Part shown: positions 1 to 8,122 of the stretch, in pieces
Layout of the letters: each line of letters opens with the position of its first letter
Position numbering within the stretch: position 1 is the first letter of the stretch
From: Plastoroseomonas hellenica
GTDB taxonomy: Bacteria > Pseudomonadota > Alphaproteobacteria > Acetobacterales > Acetobacteraceae
NCBI RefSeq assembly: GCF_018129085.1
Contig: NZ_JAAGBB010000001.1
Location: 248,001-312,000, forward strand
Reading direction: 5' to 3'
DNA length: 64,000 nucleotides
Notes under the pieces: model-generated
The model's database searches: none
The model's input: only the letters and a program-made list of their open reading frames with translations
Told to the model about the DNA's origin: nothing
Translations under genes and position numbers: made by a program

Positions 1-823
1 GCTGCGTCACCAACAGCGTCGCGTGACGCAGGCCGGTCCTGACCGGCGGTGCCCCCGCCGCGCTCCGCATCAGCCGGCGCCGCGCATTGCGCACTAGCGG
101 ATCGCCCTCCTGCTCCTTGCGCTCGCGCTTCTGCTCGGTGAGCGACATCCGCATGTCGCGCCGGAACAGCCAGTTCTGCAGCCCGACATCGGCAAGGCCG
201 GCGACCAGGAACAGCGCGATGGCAGCGACCAGCATCGGCGTGAACAGCCCCTGCACGGCGCCGCGCACGCCCTCCATCCCATGCGCGGGCACCTGGACCA
301 GCGCGCCGAGGCCGCCGATCAGGATGCCGGTGAGCACCGCCGCGATCAGCAACGCCTTGAGCATCGCCTTCACGAGCTCGATCAGCGACCGCATCGAGAC
401 GATGCGCTTGGCACCCTCCACCGGATTGAGTTTGCTGAGGTTGGGCGACACCGGCTGCATCGAGAAGGGGATGCCCTTCAGCACCACGATGGCGCTCAGC
501 ACCGCGAGGCCGAGCGCGATGCCAAAGGCCGGCACCACGGTCGCTAGGGCCGCATCGCGCGCCGCCGCGCGCAGATGGCCGAGCCCCACCAGCCCATGAC
601 CGGCGGCATGCTCGTCGAGCGCGATGCCGGCCGCCCGCAAGAGGCCGGTGCCGGACGCGACGAAGCCCGCCGCACCGAGCAACAGGAGGCAAAGCACGCC
701 GGCCAGCGCGGTGCCGCTCACCATGTCGCGGCTGCTGGCGACCTGGCCCTTCTTCCGCGCATCGTCGAGCTTCTTCTTCGAGGGCGGAAGCGGCCTTTCC
801 TCGCTGTCGTCCTGCCCGCTCAT
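1..823 (-). CDS. sctU: T3SS export-apparatus switch protein SctU (3' end outside window)
   Basis: This is the FlhB/YscU-family inner-membrane protein that controls substrate switching in the export gate. Reading leftwards from ATG at 823, the protein starts MSGQDDSEERPLPPSKKKLDDARKKG, the basic N-terminus typical of the family. Four hydrophobic stretches follow, then a cytoplasmic linker containing KEQEGDP and an RRR cluster. The window ends after about 274 residues, before the family's autocleavage site (NPTH) would be reached, so that motif cannot be checked. It is the last gene of the leftward sctI-to-sctU series. A GAAAGG-like ribosome site lies 9 bases before the ATG, inside a possible hairpin. 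Confidence 0.93.
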   Translation of the reverse strand, partial: MSGQDDSEERPLPPSKKKLDDARKKGQVASSRDMVSGTALAGVLCLLLLGAAGFVASGTGLLRAAGIALDEHAAGHGLVGLGHLRAAARDAALATVVPAFGIALGLAVLSAIVVLKGIPFSMQPVSPNLSKLNPVEGAKRIVSMRSLIELVKAMLKALLIAAVLTGILIGGLGALVQVPAHGMEGVRGAVQGLFTPMLVAAIALFLVAGLADVGLQNWLFRRDMRMSLTEQKRERKEQEGDPLVRNARRRLMRSAAGAPPVRTGLRHATLLVTQ

Positions 824-855
824 ACCGGCCAGCCTTTCGGCTGACTCGGTATGAG
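819..855 (-). promoter_or_regulatory. Hairpin overlapping the sctU start codon
   Basis: CTCATACCG at 819-827 is the exact reverse complement of CGGTATGAG at 847-855. Between them a smaller AGCC/GGCT stem has a four-base loop. In the sctU mRNA the start codon sits in the 3' arm and the GAAAGG ribosome site in the inner hairpin, so folding could limit sctU translation. The repeat is seen directly; the regulatory role is inference. Confidence 0.4.
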
Positions 856-898
856 AGTCCTTGTTTGGCGCGCGGCCGCCCCACCAACCCCGCGCGCG

Positions 899-948
899 AT
901 ACCGCCGAGCTTCATCGCCAGCAGCTCAGCATTGAAGCTCGGCGGTAT
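899..948 (-). repeat. Perfect 16-bp inverted repeat between sctT and sctU
   Basis: ATACCGCCGAGCTTCA at 899-914 is repeated in exact inverse at 933-948 with an 18-base spacer. The right arm begins at the sctT stop codon. In the leftward transcript this makes a stable stem with no T-run after it, so it is a better candidate for RNA processing or 3'-end protection than for a classic terminator. The 124-base gap (824-947) stands out in an operon whose other genes nearly all overlap or abut. Confidence 0.5.
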
Positions 949-1754
949 CATGGCGCAAAGGGCCTGAGCAGCGCCGCGCCGCCGCCGAGCGGCACGATCA
1001 GGTCGCGGAGATATCCCGCCAGGAACAGCGCGTAGACCGGCATCGCGAGCACGAAGACGATGCCCTTCACCGCCATCGCGAGGTCGAAGACATTGAGCGC
1101 CGGCGCGAAGCGGCCGATCAGTGCCAGCGAGAATTCCGCCAGCAGCAGTGCGACCAGTACCGGCCCCGCAATCACCAGCCCGAGGCGCAGCATGCGGTCG
1201 AGCAGGCCGATGGCGTGCAGCCCCGCCTCCGCCGAGAGCCGCGGCAGCGGATCGAGCGCCGGCCAGATCCGCCAGGATTCCCAGGCCGCGTCCAGCAGCA
1301 GCCGGAGGCCGCCGCCGGTGAAGAAGATCACCGCCAGCGACAGCACCAGCAGCGTGCCCATGATCCCGGCCTCCCCGGCCTGGGACGGGTCAGGGATGGT
1401 CGCCGCCTCGCTGCCGCGCTGCTGGTCGATCAGCTCGCCCGCCGTCTCCGCCGCCCAGAAGGGCACCGCGAGGATGGTGCCGATCAGCAGCCCGACCATC
1501 GCTTCCTTCGCCAGCAGGAAGGTCAGTGCGGCGCCGCCGATCGCCGGCGCCGCTTCGATCGCCGGACGCAGCATCGGCACTGCCGGCAACGCGAGTGCCA
1601 GCGCGGCGCCGCCCCGCAGCAGCCCGGTCAGGCCGAGCCGCGTGAAGACCGGGGAGACGGCGATGATGCCGAACATCCTGGCCGCCGCCATGGCCCAGGC
1701 GAGCAGCGGCCCCATTGCCTCCCGCATCAGATCGAGGAAGCTGGTGCCGGCCAT
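948..1754 (-). CDS. sctT: T3SS export-apparatus membrane protein SctT
   Basis: SpaR/YscT/FliR-family inner-membrane protein of the SctRST export gate. The 268-aa product is almost entirely hydrophobic, with about six membrane spans, and has the family-like opening with FGIIAVSPVFTRLGL near residue 28. The stretch DQQRGSEAATIPDPSQAGEAG around residues 110-130 corresponds to the conserved cytoplasmic loop. It follows sctS directly and precedes sctU, the standard R-S-T-U order. The length is normal for the family. Confidence 0.93.
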   Translation of the reverse strand: MAGTSFLDLMREAMGPLLAWAMAAARMFGIIAVSPVFTRLGLTGLLRGGAALALALPAVPMLRPAIEAAPAIGGAALTFLLAKEAMVGLLIGTILAVPFWAAETAGELIDQQRGSEAATIPDPSQAGEAGIMGTLLVLSLAVIFFTGGGLRLLLDAAWESWRIWPALDPLPRLSAEAGLHAIGLLDRMLRLGLVIAGPVLVALLLAEFSLALIGRFAPALNVFDLAMAVKGIVFVLAMPVYALFLAGYLRDLIVPLGGGAALLRPFAP

Positions 1755-1760
1755 GGCGCG

Positions 1761-2030
1761 CTACCGGGACAAGGTCGGAAAATCGGTCATCACCCGCTCC
1801 GCCTGCCGCAGCAGCGGGCCGGCCAGCAGGGGCCCTGCGATGACGATGGTGAGCAGCACGGCGATCAGCTTCGCGGTCTGCGGCAGCGACTGGTCCTGGA
1901 TCTGGGTCACCGCCTGCAGCAGCCCGACGACCAGCCCGACCGCCGCCGCGACGCCGAGCACCGGCAGCGAGAGCCAGAGCACCAGCGTCAATGTCTGCTG
2001 CAGGTGGGAGACGAAGGCGCCGTGATCCAT
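1761..2030 (-). CDS. sctS: T3SS export-apparatus small membrane protein SctS
   Basis: YscS/FliQ-family two-span protein of the export gate. Starting at the ATG at 2030 gives 89 residues (MDHGAFVSHLQQ...), close to the family's usual 85-90; an in-frame start 18 bases upstream is less likely. The family hairpin is visible, with VGLLQAVTQIQDQSLP between two hydrophobic segments. Four bases separate it from the end of sctR. Confidence 0.93.
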   Translation of the reverse strand: MDHGAFVSHLQQTLTLVLWLSLPVLGVAAAVGLVVGLLQAVTQIQDQSLPQTAKLIAVLLTIVIAGPLLAGPLLRQAERVMTDFPTLSR

Positions 2031-2034
2031 CGCG

Positions 2035-2691
2035 TCAACTCCCCGCATAGGATAGCAGCAACCCGTGGGTCAGCCGCGACCAGCCATCCACCAGCACGAA
2101 GACGAAGAGCTTGAAGGGCACGCTGATCACCAGCGGCGAGACCATCACCATGCCCATCGCCATCAGCACGTTGGAGACGATGAGGTCGATCGCGATGAAG
2201 GGCAGGTACAGCAGGAAGCCGATCTCGAAGGCGCGGGTCAGCTCGCTGATCGCAAACGCCGGCACCAGTACGATGAGATTGTCGGAGGTGAGCTGCGCCG
2301 CGGTGTCCGGCGGCCAGAGGCGCTGCGCCGCCTGCACCAGGAATTCGCGCTCGCGCGGATCGGCGAAGCGCTCGAGGAAGGCGCGCAGCGGCTCCGCCGC
2401 GGCCTGGGCGATGCCGAGAATGCCCTCGGCCGAGGCGAGATTGCCCTGCTGCCCGGCGACGGCGGCGTAGATCGCGGCGGTCAGCGGCGCCGAGACATAG
2501 AGCGTCAGGATGATCGCGATCGCATAGAGCACCAGGTTCGGCGGCGTCTGTTGGGTGCCGAGCGCATTGCGCAGCAGGAAGAGCACCACGGAGATCTTCA
2601 GGAAGGCGGTCAGCGTCACCACCGCGAAGGGCACCAGCCCGACCGCGGCGACGCCAGCGATGATCGTGAAAAGGTCGGGGCGCAGTTCCAT
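2035..2691 (-). CDS. sctR: T3SS export-apparatus membrane protein SctR
   Basis: YscR/FliP-family inner-membrane protein, core of the SctRST export gate. The 218-aa product has the hallmark LTAFLKISVVLFLLRNALGTQQTPP region near residues 27-51. The C-terminal part contains LPFIAIDLIVSNVLMAMGMVMVSP, the typical FliP/SctR segment. Four hydrophobic spans flank a polar domain (residues about 75-150). It sits between sctQ and sctS, as in almost all T3SS loci. Confidence 0.96.
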   Translation of the reverse strand: MELRPDLFTIIAGVAAVGLVPFAVVTLTAFLKISVVLFLLRNALGTQQTPPNLVLYAIAIILTLYVSAPLTAAIYAAVAGQQGNLASAEGILGIAQAAAEPLRAFLERFADPREREFLVQAAQRLWPPDTAAQLTSDNLIVLVPAFAISELTRAFEIGFLLYLPFIAIDLIVSNVLMAMGMVMVSPLVISVPFKLFVFVLVDGWSRLTHGLLLSYAGS

Positions 2692-2697
2692 CCGCGA

Positions 2698-2952
2698 TCA
2701 GCCGCGCAGCAGCGACAGCACGCGCACCGCGAGCGTGCCGCCGACCTCGACCAGCTCGCCCTGCCCGATGCGGCGGCCATTGGCGAGGATGTCGACGGGC
2801 CCGGCCAGCGGGTCGCGGCCGAGCGGGAAGATGTGGCCCTCGCCGACCGCGCCGAGCTCCGCCAGTGACATCTCCGCCCGGCCGACCTCGAAGGCGAGGC
2901 GGATCGGGATCTCGTCGAGCGGCAACTCGTCGGCCGGCTGTTGTTCGGACAT
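2698..2952 (-). CDS. Internal translation product SctQ-C (SpoA domain alone)
   Basis: Within sctQ and in frame, ATG at 2950-2952 is preceded by AGGAG (reverse strand of 2959-2963) with a 6-base spacing, a near-ideal Shine-Dalgarno in the middle of a coding region. The product would be 84 residues beginning MSEQQPADELPLDEIP and containing exactly the SpoA domain. In Yersinia YscQ and several homologues, such an internal product is a structural partner of full-length SctQ. The start signal is seen; the product is inferred. Confidence 0.65.
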   Translation of the reverse strand: MSEQQPADELPLDEIPIRLAFEVGRAEMSLAELGAVGEGHIFPLGRDPLAGPVDILANGRRIGQGELVEVGGTLAVRVLSLLRG

Positions 2953-3678
2953 GGTCCACTCCTGAAGGCCGAGGGCGGCGGCGCGGCGACGCGGGCCGGC
3001 GGCGCGGGCGCGCTCATCCAGGCGCACCGGCCAGGCGAGGCTCTCCGCCGCCACCGCCACGGCCTCGTGGCGGCGCGGTCGCAGCGCCGATGGGAGGATG
3101 GCGTCGCCGGGGCGGAGCGTGGCGAGCGCAGCGCGCGGCAGATCCGCCATTGCGATGCGCAGCGAGACCGGGATCGGCACCGGCGGCAGCGCCGGTTCGG
3201 CCGGCAGGGCGCCGAGCAATTCGATGGCGGCCGCCAGCAGCGGTGCCGGCAGCTCGAGCGCCACCCGGCTGCCATCCGCCAGCGCGAAGCCGAGATCGGG
3301 CCGTGCCTTGCCGGCGCCGAAATCGCGCGCGGCGAGCGGGCCGAGGCCGGATTCGAGGGGGACCAGCACCAGTTCGAGCGCCGCTTCCGCGAACAACGCC
3401 CCGAGCGCGCCGCGTGCAGCCACCGCGGCGGGATCGAGCGTCGCCAGCAGTGCGTCCCAGGCCGCATCCGGCGCCTGGATCCGCAACGGACCTTCGGCGC
3501 TGTCGAGCGTCAGCACCGCACCGGACGCAGCGCCGGGCGCCGCAGGGCGAAGCGACAGGCCGCCCGGCAGCATGACCGGCGCGCGGCGCCGCGCCAGCCG
3601 GTTGGCGGCGCGCATCGCATCCGGGGTAAGGGCGGGCGCGCGCCAGCGGCTCACGGGCGGCGGGGTCAACCCGTCCAT
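2698..3678 (-). CDS. sctQ: T3SS C-ring (sorting platform) protein SctQ
   Basis: YscQ/FliN-FliM-family cytoplasmic sorting-platform protein. The ATG at 3678 gives 326 residues ([16 protein letters not shown]...) and overlaps the end of sctO by 13 bases. The N-terminal two thirds is divergent. The C-terminal 84 residues form a surface-presentation-of-antigens (SpoA/FliN) domain: IPIRLAFEVGRAEMSLAEL followed by LGRDPLAGPVDILANGR. An internal, well-placed ribosome site suggests this last domain is also made separately. Confidence 0.88.
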   Translation of the reverse strand: MDGLTPPPVSRWRAPALTPDAMRAANRLARRRAPVMLPGGLSLRPAAPGAASGAVLTLDSAEGPLRIQAPDAAWDALLATLDPAAVAARGALGALFAEAALELVLVPLESGLGPLAARDFGAGKARPDLGFALADGSRVALELPAPLLAAAIELLGALPAEPALPPVPIPVSLRIAMADLPRAALATLRPGDAILPSALRPRRHEAVAVAAESLAWPVRLDERARAAGPRRRAAALGLQEWTMSEQQPADELPLDEIPIRLAFEVGRAEMSLAELGAVGEGHIFPLGRDPLAGPVDILANGRRIGQGELVEVGGTLAVRVLSLLRG

Positions 3679-4151
3679 CGCGTCGCCCGCGTCTCCGCGG
3701 TCTCCTCGTTCACCGCCTCGGCTTCGCGCTCCGCCGCCGCGTCCTGTTGCGTCGCGAGCTCGGCGCCGAGTGCGTCCCAGGCTGCCAGCCGCCGGGCCGC
3801 CAGCGCGTGACGCTCCTCCGCGCGATTGCCAAGGCGGATCAGCGAAGCGGCTTCGGCACCCGCCACGCGCGCGCGTTCCGTGAGCCGACCGGCGCGGGCG
3901 GCGAGATCCAGCAGCTCGGCCTGGGCGATCGCCAGCGGCGCCGGCCCTTGCGGCGCCGCGAGCAGGCGGCGCGCCAGGATGCCGCCGCGTGCCTGACGCA
4001 AGGCGCCGAAGGATCGCGCCATCAATGCCGCCCGCTCGGCATCCTGCCGCGCGGCTTCCGCCTTGGCGCGGGCCGCCGCCAGCGCCGCCGCCTCGCGCCG
4101 TTCGCGCAAGGCCTTGAGCGCCCGCAGCGTGGCGAGATCCTCGGCCGTCAC
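3666..4151 (-). CDS. sctO: T3SS ATPase stalk protein SctO
   Basis: YscO/FliJ-like coiled-coil protein that connects the ATPase to the export gate. The chosen start is GTG at 4151, overlapping the sctN stop as GTGA, and gives 161 residues beginning with V(M)[18 protein letters not shown]. The product is almost wholly Ala/Arg/Glu/Leu heptad-like helix and lacks cysteine, as expected for this poorly conserved family. The call rests on position between sctN and sctQ, length and coiled-coil composition rather than on motifs. It matches y4yJ of rhizobial loci by order. Confidence 0.75.
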   Translation of the reverse strand: MTAEDLATLRALKALRERREAAALAAARAKAEAARQDAERAALMARSFGALRQARGGILARRLLAAPQGPAPLAIAQAELLDLAARAGRLTERARVAGAEAASLIRLGNRAEERHALAARRLAAWDALGAELATQQDAAAEREAEAVNEETAETRATRWTG

Positions 4152-5443
4152 GCGGCGAGCTCGCCGAGGCGCCGGACCGTCTCGGCGAATGCCGTCGGCG
4201 CCTCCTCCGGTTGGCGGAGGAAGGCTCGGATCGCCTCGATCTTGCGGATTGCCTCGTCGGCCAGGGGATCGGTGCCGGCGCGATACTCGCCGACCCGGAC
4301 CAGCAGCTCGATCTCCGCATAACGCGCCAGGAGGCGGCGCAGGGCCCCCGCCGCGGCCCGATGCTGCGGCGTCACCGCCGCCTCCATCACCCGGGACCGG
4401 CTGGCGAGGATGTCGATCGCCGGATGGTGCTCGGCCGCCGCCAACGCCGGCGACAGGATCACATGCCCGTCGAGGATCGACTTCACCTCCTCCGCGACCG
4501 GGTCGGAGGCGAGCTCGCCTTCCAGCAGCACGGTGTAGAAGGCCGTGATGGAGCCGGTCGCCGCCGGCCCCGCGCGCTCCAGCAGGCGGGGCAGGGCAGC
4601 GAAGACGGAGGGTGGGAAGCCGCGCCGTGTCGGCGGCTCGCCGGCGGCGAGACCGACCTCGCGCAGGGCTCGGGCCAGCCGCGTCACGCTGTCCACCAGC
4701 AGCACCACGCGCATGCCCTGGTCGCGGAACCACTCCGCGATGGCGGTCGCCACCTGCGCCGCCTTCATCCGCTCCAGCGCCGGCCGGTCGGAGGTGGCGG
4801 CGACGACGACCGCCCGCCGCCGCGCCGCCTCCGGCAGATGCCGCTCCAGGAACTCACGCACTTCACGCCCGCGCTCGCCGACCAGTGCCACCACGAAGGC
4901 GTCCGCCCGCGCGCCCTGTACGATGCGCGCGACGAGGGTCGATTTGCCGGCGCCGGGCGGCCCGAAGAGCCCGACGCGCTGCCCCTCGGCCGCGGTCAGC
5001 AACCCGTCTAGGGCCCGGACGCCGAGCGGCAGCGGCCGCGACACCAGGCTGCGCGACAGCGGTGTCGGCGCCGCGGCATCGACCGGCACGCGCGGGCCGG
5101 GCGGCAGCGGGCCGCGGCCATCGATCGGTCGGCCGAGACCGTCCAGCACCCGGCCGAACAAGGCTTCACCCGCCGGCGCCTCGAAGCCGCGCCCGGTCGG
5201 CGTCACCAGCATGCCGGCGGCCAGGCCCGCGACCTCGCCGACCGGGGTCAGCACCGCGCGGCCCTCGGCGACCGACACGACCTCCGCCGCCAGCCCGTCG
5301 CCGACCCGGCAGAGCTCGCCCAGGCGCAACCCGCCGAGGCGTACTTCCAGGGCCGTGCCGAGCACGCGTTCGACGCGGCCGAAGCGGGCACGGGTCTGGG
5401 CGGTCGCGATCCGTGCCCGCAGCCGGTCCAGTGCCGGCCTCAT
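4148..5443 (-). CDS. sctN: T3SS ATPase SctN
   Basis: FliI/YscN-family hexameric ATPase that unfolds and releases chaperone-bound substrates at the export gate. The 431-aa product has the Walker [11 protein letters not shown] at residues 161-170, a Walker B-type [10 protein letters not shown], the [10 protein letters not shown] signature and the C-terminal [18 protein letters not shown] elements. Start and stop overlap the neighbouring sctL and sctO by four bases, indicating translational coupling. Length is normal. Confidence 0.97.
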   Translation of the reverse strand: MRPALDRLRARIATAQTRARFGRVERVLGTALEVRLGGLRLGELCRVGDGLAAEVVSVAEGRAVLTPVGEVAGLAAGMLVTPTGRGFEAPAGEALFGRVLDGLGRPIDGRGPLPPGPRVPVDAAAPTPLSRSLVSRPLPLGVRALDGLLTAAEGQRVGLFGPPGAGKSTLVARIVQGARADAFVVALVGERGREVREFLERHLPEAARRRAVVVAATSDRPALERMKAAQVATAIAEWFRDQGMRVVLLVDSVTRLARALREVGLAAGEPPTRRGFPPSVFAALPRLLERAGPAATGSITAFYTVLLEGELASDPVAEEVKSILDGHVILSPALAAAEHHPAIDILASRSRVMEAAVTPQHRAAAGALRRLLARYAEIELLVRVGEYRAGTDPLADEAIRKIEAIRAFLRQPEEAPTAFAETVRRLGELAA

Positions 5444-5976
5444 GGCGTCAGCGCCGCGCGCAAGGCGGCGATCTGCGGCGCGATGCCGGCGGCGACGCTG
5501 CCCGCCGCGCTCTCCACCACGCAGTCATCCTCGGCGAGCGACGCATCCGCCAGCAGCACCAGCGTCTCGACCGCCGGCGCGATCTCCGTCCGCACCCGCT
5601 CCACCGCGACCGGGTGCACGCGGAGCGTCACGCGCGACCGCGCACCGAGTTCGGAGATCGCGACCGCCGCCGCCGCGGCGACCCGTTCGGCGGGCGGCAT
5701 GGCACCGATCACCCGCGCGACGCCGGCGACGATCGCATCGGCCAGCGCAGCCTCCAGCCCCTCGGCCTCCGCCCGCACCCGCATCGCGGTTTCGGCGAGC
5801 AGGCGGGTCACCGCAGCCGCACCGTCGCTGCGTCCCCGCTCCAGCCCTTCCTGCCGCGCGGCGGCGCGGATCGCGGCGGCTTCGCTCCGTGCCGCCTCCA
5901 GAACCGCATTGGCTTCCAGGCGGATGCCGAGTTCGGCGGCAGGGATGACGCGGCCGAGGGGACGTGGGGCGGTCAT
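5440..5976 (-). CDS. sctL: T3SS ATPase stator protein SctL
   Basis: FliH/YscL (NolV-type) protein that tethers SctN to the cytoplasmic sorting platform. The 178-aa product has a short N-terminus, a long Ala/Glu/Arg coiled-coil (residues about 25-75) with the family pattern [10 protein letters not shown], and a C-terminal domain including [12 protein letters not shown] and [12 protein letters not shown], the FliH-like signature region. It overlaps sctN and sctK by four bases each. Confidence 0.88.
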   Translation of the reverse strand: MTAPRPLGRVIPAAELGIRLEANAVLEAARSEAAAIRAAARQEGLERGRSDGAAAVTRLLAETAMRVRAEAEGLEAALADAIVAGVARVIGAMPPAERVAAAAAVAISELGARSRVTLRVHPVAVERVRTEIAPAVETLVLLADASLAEDDCVVESAAGSVAAGIAPQIAALRAALTP

Positions 5977-6503
5977 GCCAGCGCCTCCGGCGCGATGGCA
6001 GCGAGGATCGCACCCGCATGGGTGCGGTGCGGCTCGCCGGGCTCGACGTCGAGCTCGGGCGCCAGCCGGATCGCGATCCAGTCGGGCAGCGGCGCGGGCA
6101 GTGCTTGGCGCCAGGCGGCGAGCAGCGCGGCGCCATCCGCCGCGATGCCGCCCTTGCCGGGGTCGGCCGGCGCCAGCGCTGCATGGGCCAGCGCTACGCG
6201 CCGCGCGGCCTCGCCATGCTCCGCGACGAAGGCGGCGACATCGGCGCCGCGCAGCAGGGACCGGATCTGCGCCGCGTGCCAGACCGCGCCGGCCAGGATC
6301 GCGGCACGCCCGAGCGTTGCGGCCGGTGCCCCAGCCAGCATCGCCTCCGCGGCCGGCAAGCCGGCCAGGGCCGCTTCCGGTGTGCCAAGCCGCGCGGCGA
6401 CCAGGGCGATGGTGCGGGCACCGAAGCGCGGGGAGGCCAGCAGCCGCGCGGCGGTCGCCGTCGTGACGCCGCCGAGCAGCGGGGCTGCGCGCCCGGGCTG
6501 CAT
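5973..6503 (-). CDS. sctK: T3SS sorting-platform protein SctK (NolU-type), probable
   Basis: The 176-aa soluble, Ala-rich protein lies between sctJ and sctL, the position of sctK (YscK; NolU in rhizobia), which bridges the basal body to SctQ. The C-terminal half contains LPDWIAIRLAPELDVEPGEP, compatible with the family. No catalytic or membrane motif is visible. SctK proteins diverge strongly, so the assignment depends mainly on the J-K-L order and size. Confidence 0.65.
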   Translation of the reverse strand: MQPGRAAPLLGGVTTATAARLLASPRFGARTIALVAARLGTPEAALAGLPAAEAMLAGAPAATLGRAAILAGAVWHAAQIRSLLRGADVAAFVAEHGEAARRVALAHAALAPADPGKGGIAADGAALLAAWRQALPAPLPDWIAIRLAPELDVEPGEPHRTHAGAILAAIAPEALA

Positions 6504-7297
6504 CAGCGTCCGGTCCTGGCCGGCAGGCCGGTCGTGGTCCTGGGCCGCGCCCGCGACCAGCCGAGAAGGCCCAGCAGCAGCACCAGCAGGGCGGCGCCGG
6601 CGGCGAGCGCCATGCGCAGCGGCCCGGCGCTGTCGGCCGAAACCCAGAGGCCCAGCACCTGCTCCATCGGCGGCGGGGCCGCGACCGGGGCGGCGACGGC
6701 GGCGGGCACCAGCGTGACGGTCACCCGATCATAGGAGAGACCCGCGACGGCGCTCGCGACCATCAATTTGATCTGCGGCACCAGCGCCGCGACCGGGGCA
6801 TCCGGCACGTGGCGGATGAAGACGGCGGCGGAAGATGGCGTCGCTTCGCGGCGCAGCGCGTCATTCTCCGGCAGCACGAGATGCACCCGCGCCGCCAGAA
6901 CGCCGTCGATCTCGGCGACCGTGCGCGACAGCTCCTGCCCCATGGCCCAGATCAGTCTGGCGCGCTCCTCGGTTGGCGAGTTCACCAGTCCGTCGCCGCG
7001 GAACACCTCGCCCATGGAGACGAAGGACTGGCGGGGCAGGCCCTGCGCGCGCAGGGCCTCGACCGCTTCGGCGAAGCGCGATTGCGGCACCTGCACGATG
7101 ACGTTGCGCCCGCTGGTGTCGCGCGCGGCGGGATCGGTGTGGCGCTCGGCGGGGATGCCCTGGCGCAGCAGCGCGGCCACCACCTCATTCGCCTCGCGCT
7201 CGCTCAGCCCGCGGTTCAGCTCCACCTTGCAGGCCGTCAGCGCCAGCAGCAGCGGGATCAGGATCAGGATCAGGAGGCGCGGGCGCATGGGCGTCAC
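6503..7297 (-). CDS. sctJ: T3SS inner-membrane ring lipoprotein SctJ
   Basis: YscJ/PrgK/NolT-family lipoprotein forming the inner ring of the basal body. A signal peptide (LLILILIPLLLALTAC) ends in a lipobox with Cys23 when starting at GTG 7297; ATG at 7288 is an alternative. The ring-building domain is clear: LNRGLSEREANEVVAALL, then GLPRQSFVSMGEVF, INSPTEERARL-type VNSPTEERARLIWAMGQELS, and ARVHLVLP. A C-terminal membrane span (about residues 228-248) ends in a basic tail. The start overlaps sctI by four bases. Confidence 0.95.
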   Translation of the reverse strand: MTPMRPRLLILILIPLLLALTACKVELNRGLSEREANEVVAALLRQGIPAERHTDPAARDTSGRNVIVQVPQSRFAEAVEALRAQGLPRQSFVSMGEVFRGDGLVNSPTEERARLIWAMGQELSRTVAEIDGVLAARVHLVLPENDALRREATPSSAAVFIRHVPDAPVAALVPQIKLMVASAVAGLSYDRVTVTLVPAAVAAPVAAPPPMEQVLGLWVSADSAGPLRMALAAGAALLVLLLGLLGWSRARPRTTTGLPARTGR

Positions 7298-7686
7298 TGT
7301 CCGCGCAGCAGCGTGTTGAGCGAGCCGGTGAACTGCGTCGCCGCCTTGGCGACCAGATGCGTCTCCATGGCGAAGTCGAAGGTGCGCACCACCGCCTGGT
7401 ACATATGCGACATGTCGCCGCTCGGCACCGCCGGCGCGGCGACGGCGGGCTGTGCCGGCTGCGCCTGCATCGCCTGCTGCATGTCGTCGCGCAGCGCATT
7501 GGCGCGCGCCGAGAAGCCGCGCAGCACCTCGCCCACACGGGCGCTTAGCGCCGCGGGATCGGAGGCGCGGGCGGCCGCCAGGCTCTGGTCGAAGACATTG
7601 CCCGCCGACGGCGTCGGCATCGCGGGCTGCGCCGGCTGCAGCGCGGCGGTGTCAATGGGGGGCAGGGAAGCGGGTGGGATCTGCAT
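7294..7686 (-). CDS. sctI: T3SS inner rod protein SctI (NolB-type)
   Basis: Inner-rod subunit polymerising in the periplasm below the needle. The 130-aa product is unstructured and Pro/Gln/Ala-rich at the N-terminus. It ends with an amphipathic helix containing FDFAMETHLVAKAATQFTGS, the conserved SctI C-terminal pattern. The ATG at 7686 follows a GGAG ribosome site; a GTG codon immediately upstream is also possible. It is the first gene of the tightly overlapped I-to-U block. Confidence 0.85.
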   Translation of the reverse strand: MQIPPASLPPIDTAALQPAQPAMPTPSAGNVFDQSLAAARASDPAALSARVGEVLRGFSARANALRDDMQQAMQAQPAQPAVAAPAVPSGDMSHMYQAVVRTFDFAMETHLVAKAATQFTGSLNTLLRGQ

Positions 7687-8122
7687 CACGCGTATCTCCG
7701 TTCAGGGGCGTCGCCAGCCGGCTGCCCCGCTCTCCCTCGCCGACCGATGCGCGCGGCGCGGACCCCGGGGGAGAGGGAGAGAGGAGAGAGACCCCGGAGC
7801 CTGCCGCAGTCGCACCGGCCCCACGCGGGAGGCGGCACGGCCTGGCGGACGGCCGGGAGCGATCCCGGCCGTCAGCGGCAGCCCGGCCCGCCGCCGCCCG
7901 CCCCGCCGCCCGCGAACCCCGCCCGATGGCGCGGCAGCCGCGCCATCGGAGTGGGGAAGGCGAGGAAGCGCGGACGCGCGGCGACGGCCGGCGGGTCCAG
8001 GGTGGCGAGCACGGCACCCACCAGCCCGCTGGACGCGGCCAGGTCGAGCCACGCCGTGGCCGGGCCCTCCCAGAGCTGGTCCAGATCGGGGGTCATGTGC
8101 CGTGCCTCGCCCTGTCGACGGT
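7687..8122 (-). other. 436-base stretch between the 517-aa gene and sctI without a confident gene
   Basis: This stretch holds one doubtful short ORF (7872-8096, listed separately), a purine-rich run near 7768-7793 and the sctI ribosome site. The purine run resembles, in opposite orientation, the CTCTCTCC-rich leaders at 9677 and 9938. No terminator with a T-run is visible. Confidence 0.5.
7872..8096 (-). CDS. Doubtful 74-aa ORF in the T3SS locus
   Basis: The reading begins MTPDLDQLWEGPATAWLDLAA. The first 40 residues look protein-like, but the C-terminus runs into low-complexity Gly/Arg (GFAGGGAGGGGPGCR). A weak GAGG lies 6 bases before the ATG. Overlapping ORFs exist in both other leftward frames (7652-8017 and 7702-8052), so coding is uncertain. 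If real it would be a small T3SS-linked protein of unknown role. Confidence 0.3.
   Translation of the reverse strand: MTPDLDQLWEGPATAWLDLAASSGLVGAVLATLDPPAVAARPRFLAFPTPMARLPRHRAGFAGGGAGGGGPGCR

Noticed and set aside
22-300. Possible second small gene on the + strand at the window start
   Set aside because: The + strand frames are antisense to sctU, whose protein pattern is clear.
1060-2114. Long rightward ORFs opposite sctT, sctS and sctR
   Set aside because: They are Arg/Ser/Gln-rich, low-complexity shadows caused by high GC; the leftward frames match T3SS families along their whole length.
7757-7796. Purine-rich run resembling the CTCTCTCC leaders in opposite orientation
   Set aside because: No start codon or ORF follows it in the matching orientation; simple low complexity is enough to explain it.
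7652-8052. Overlapping leftward ORFs of 121 and 116 aa beside sctI
   Set aside because: Their sequences are Arg/Pro/Gly-rich and have no ribosome site or family pattern; they compete with each other and with the 74-aa ORF.
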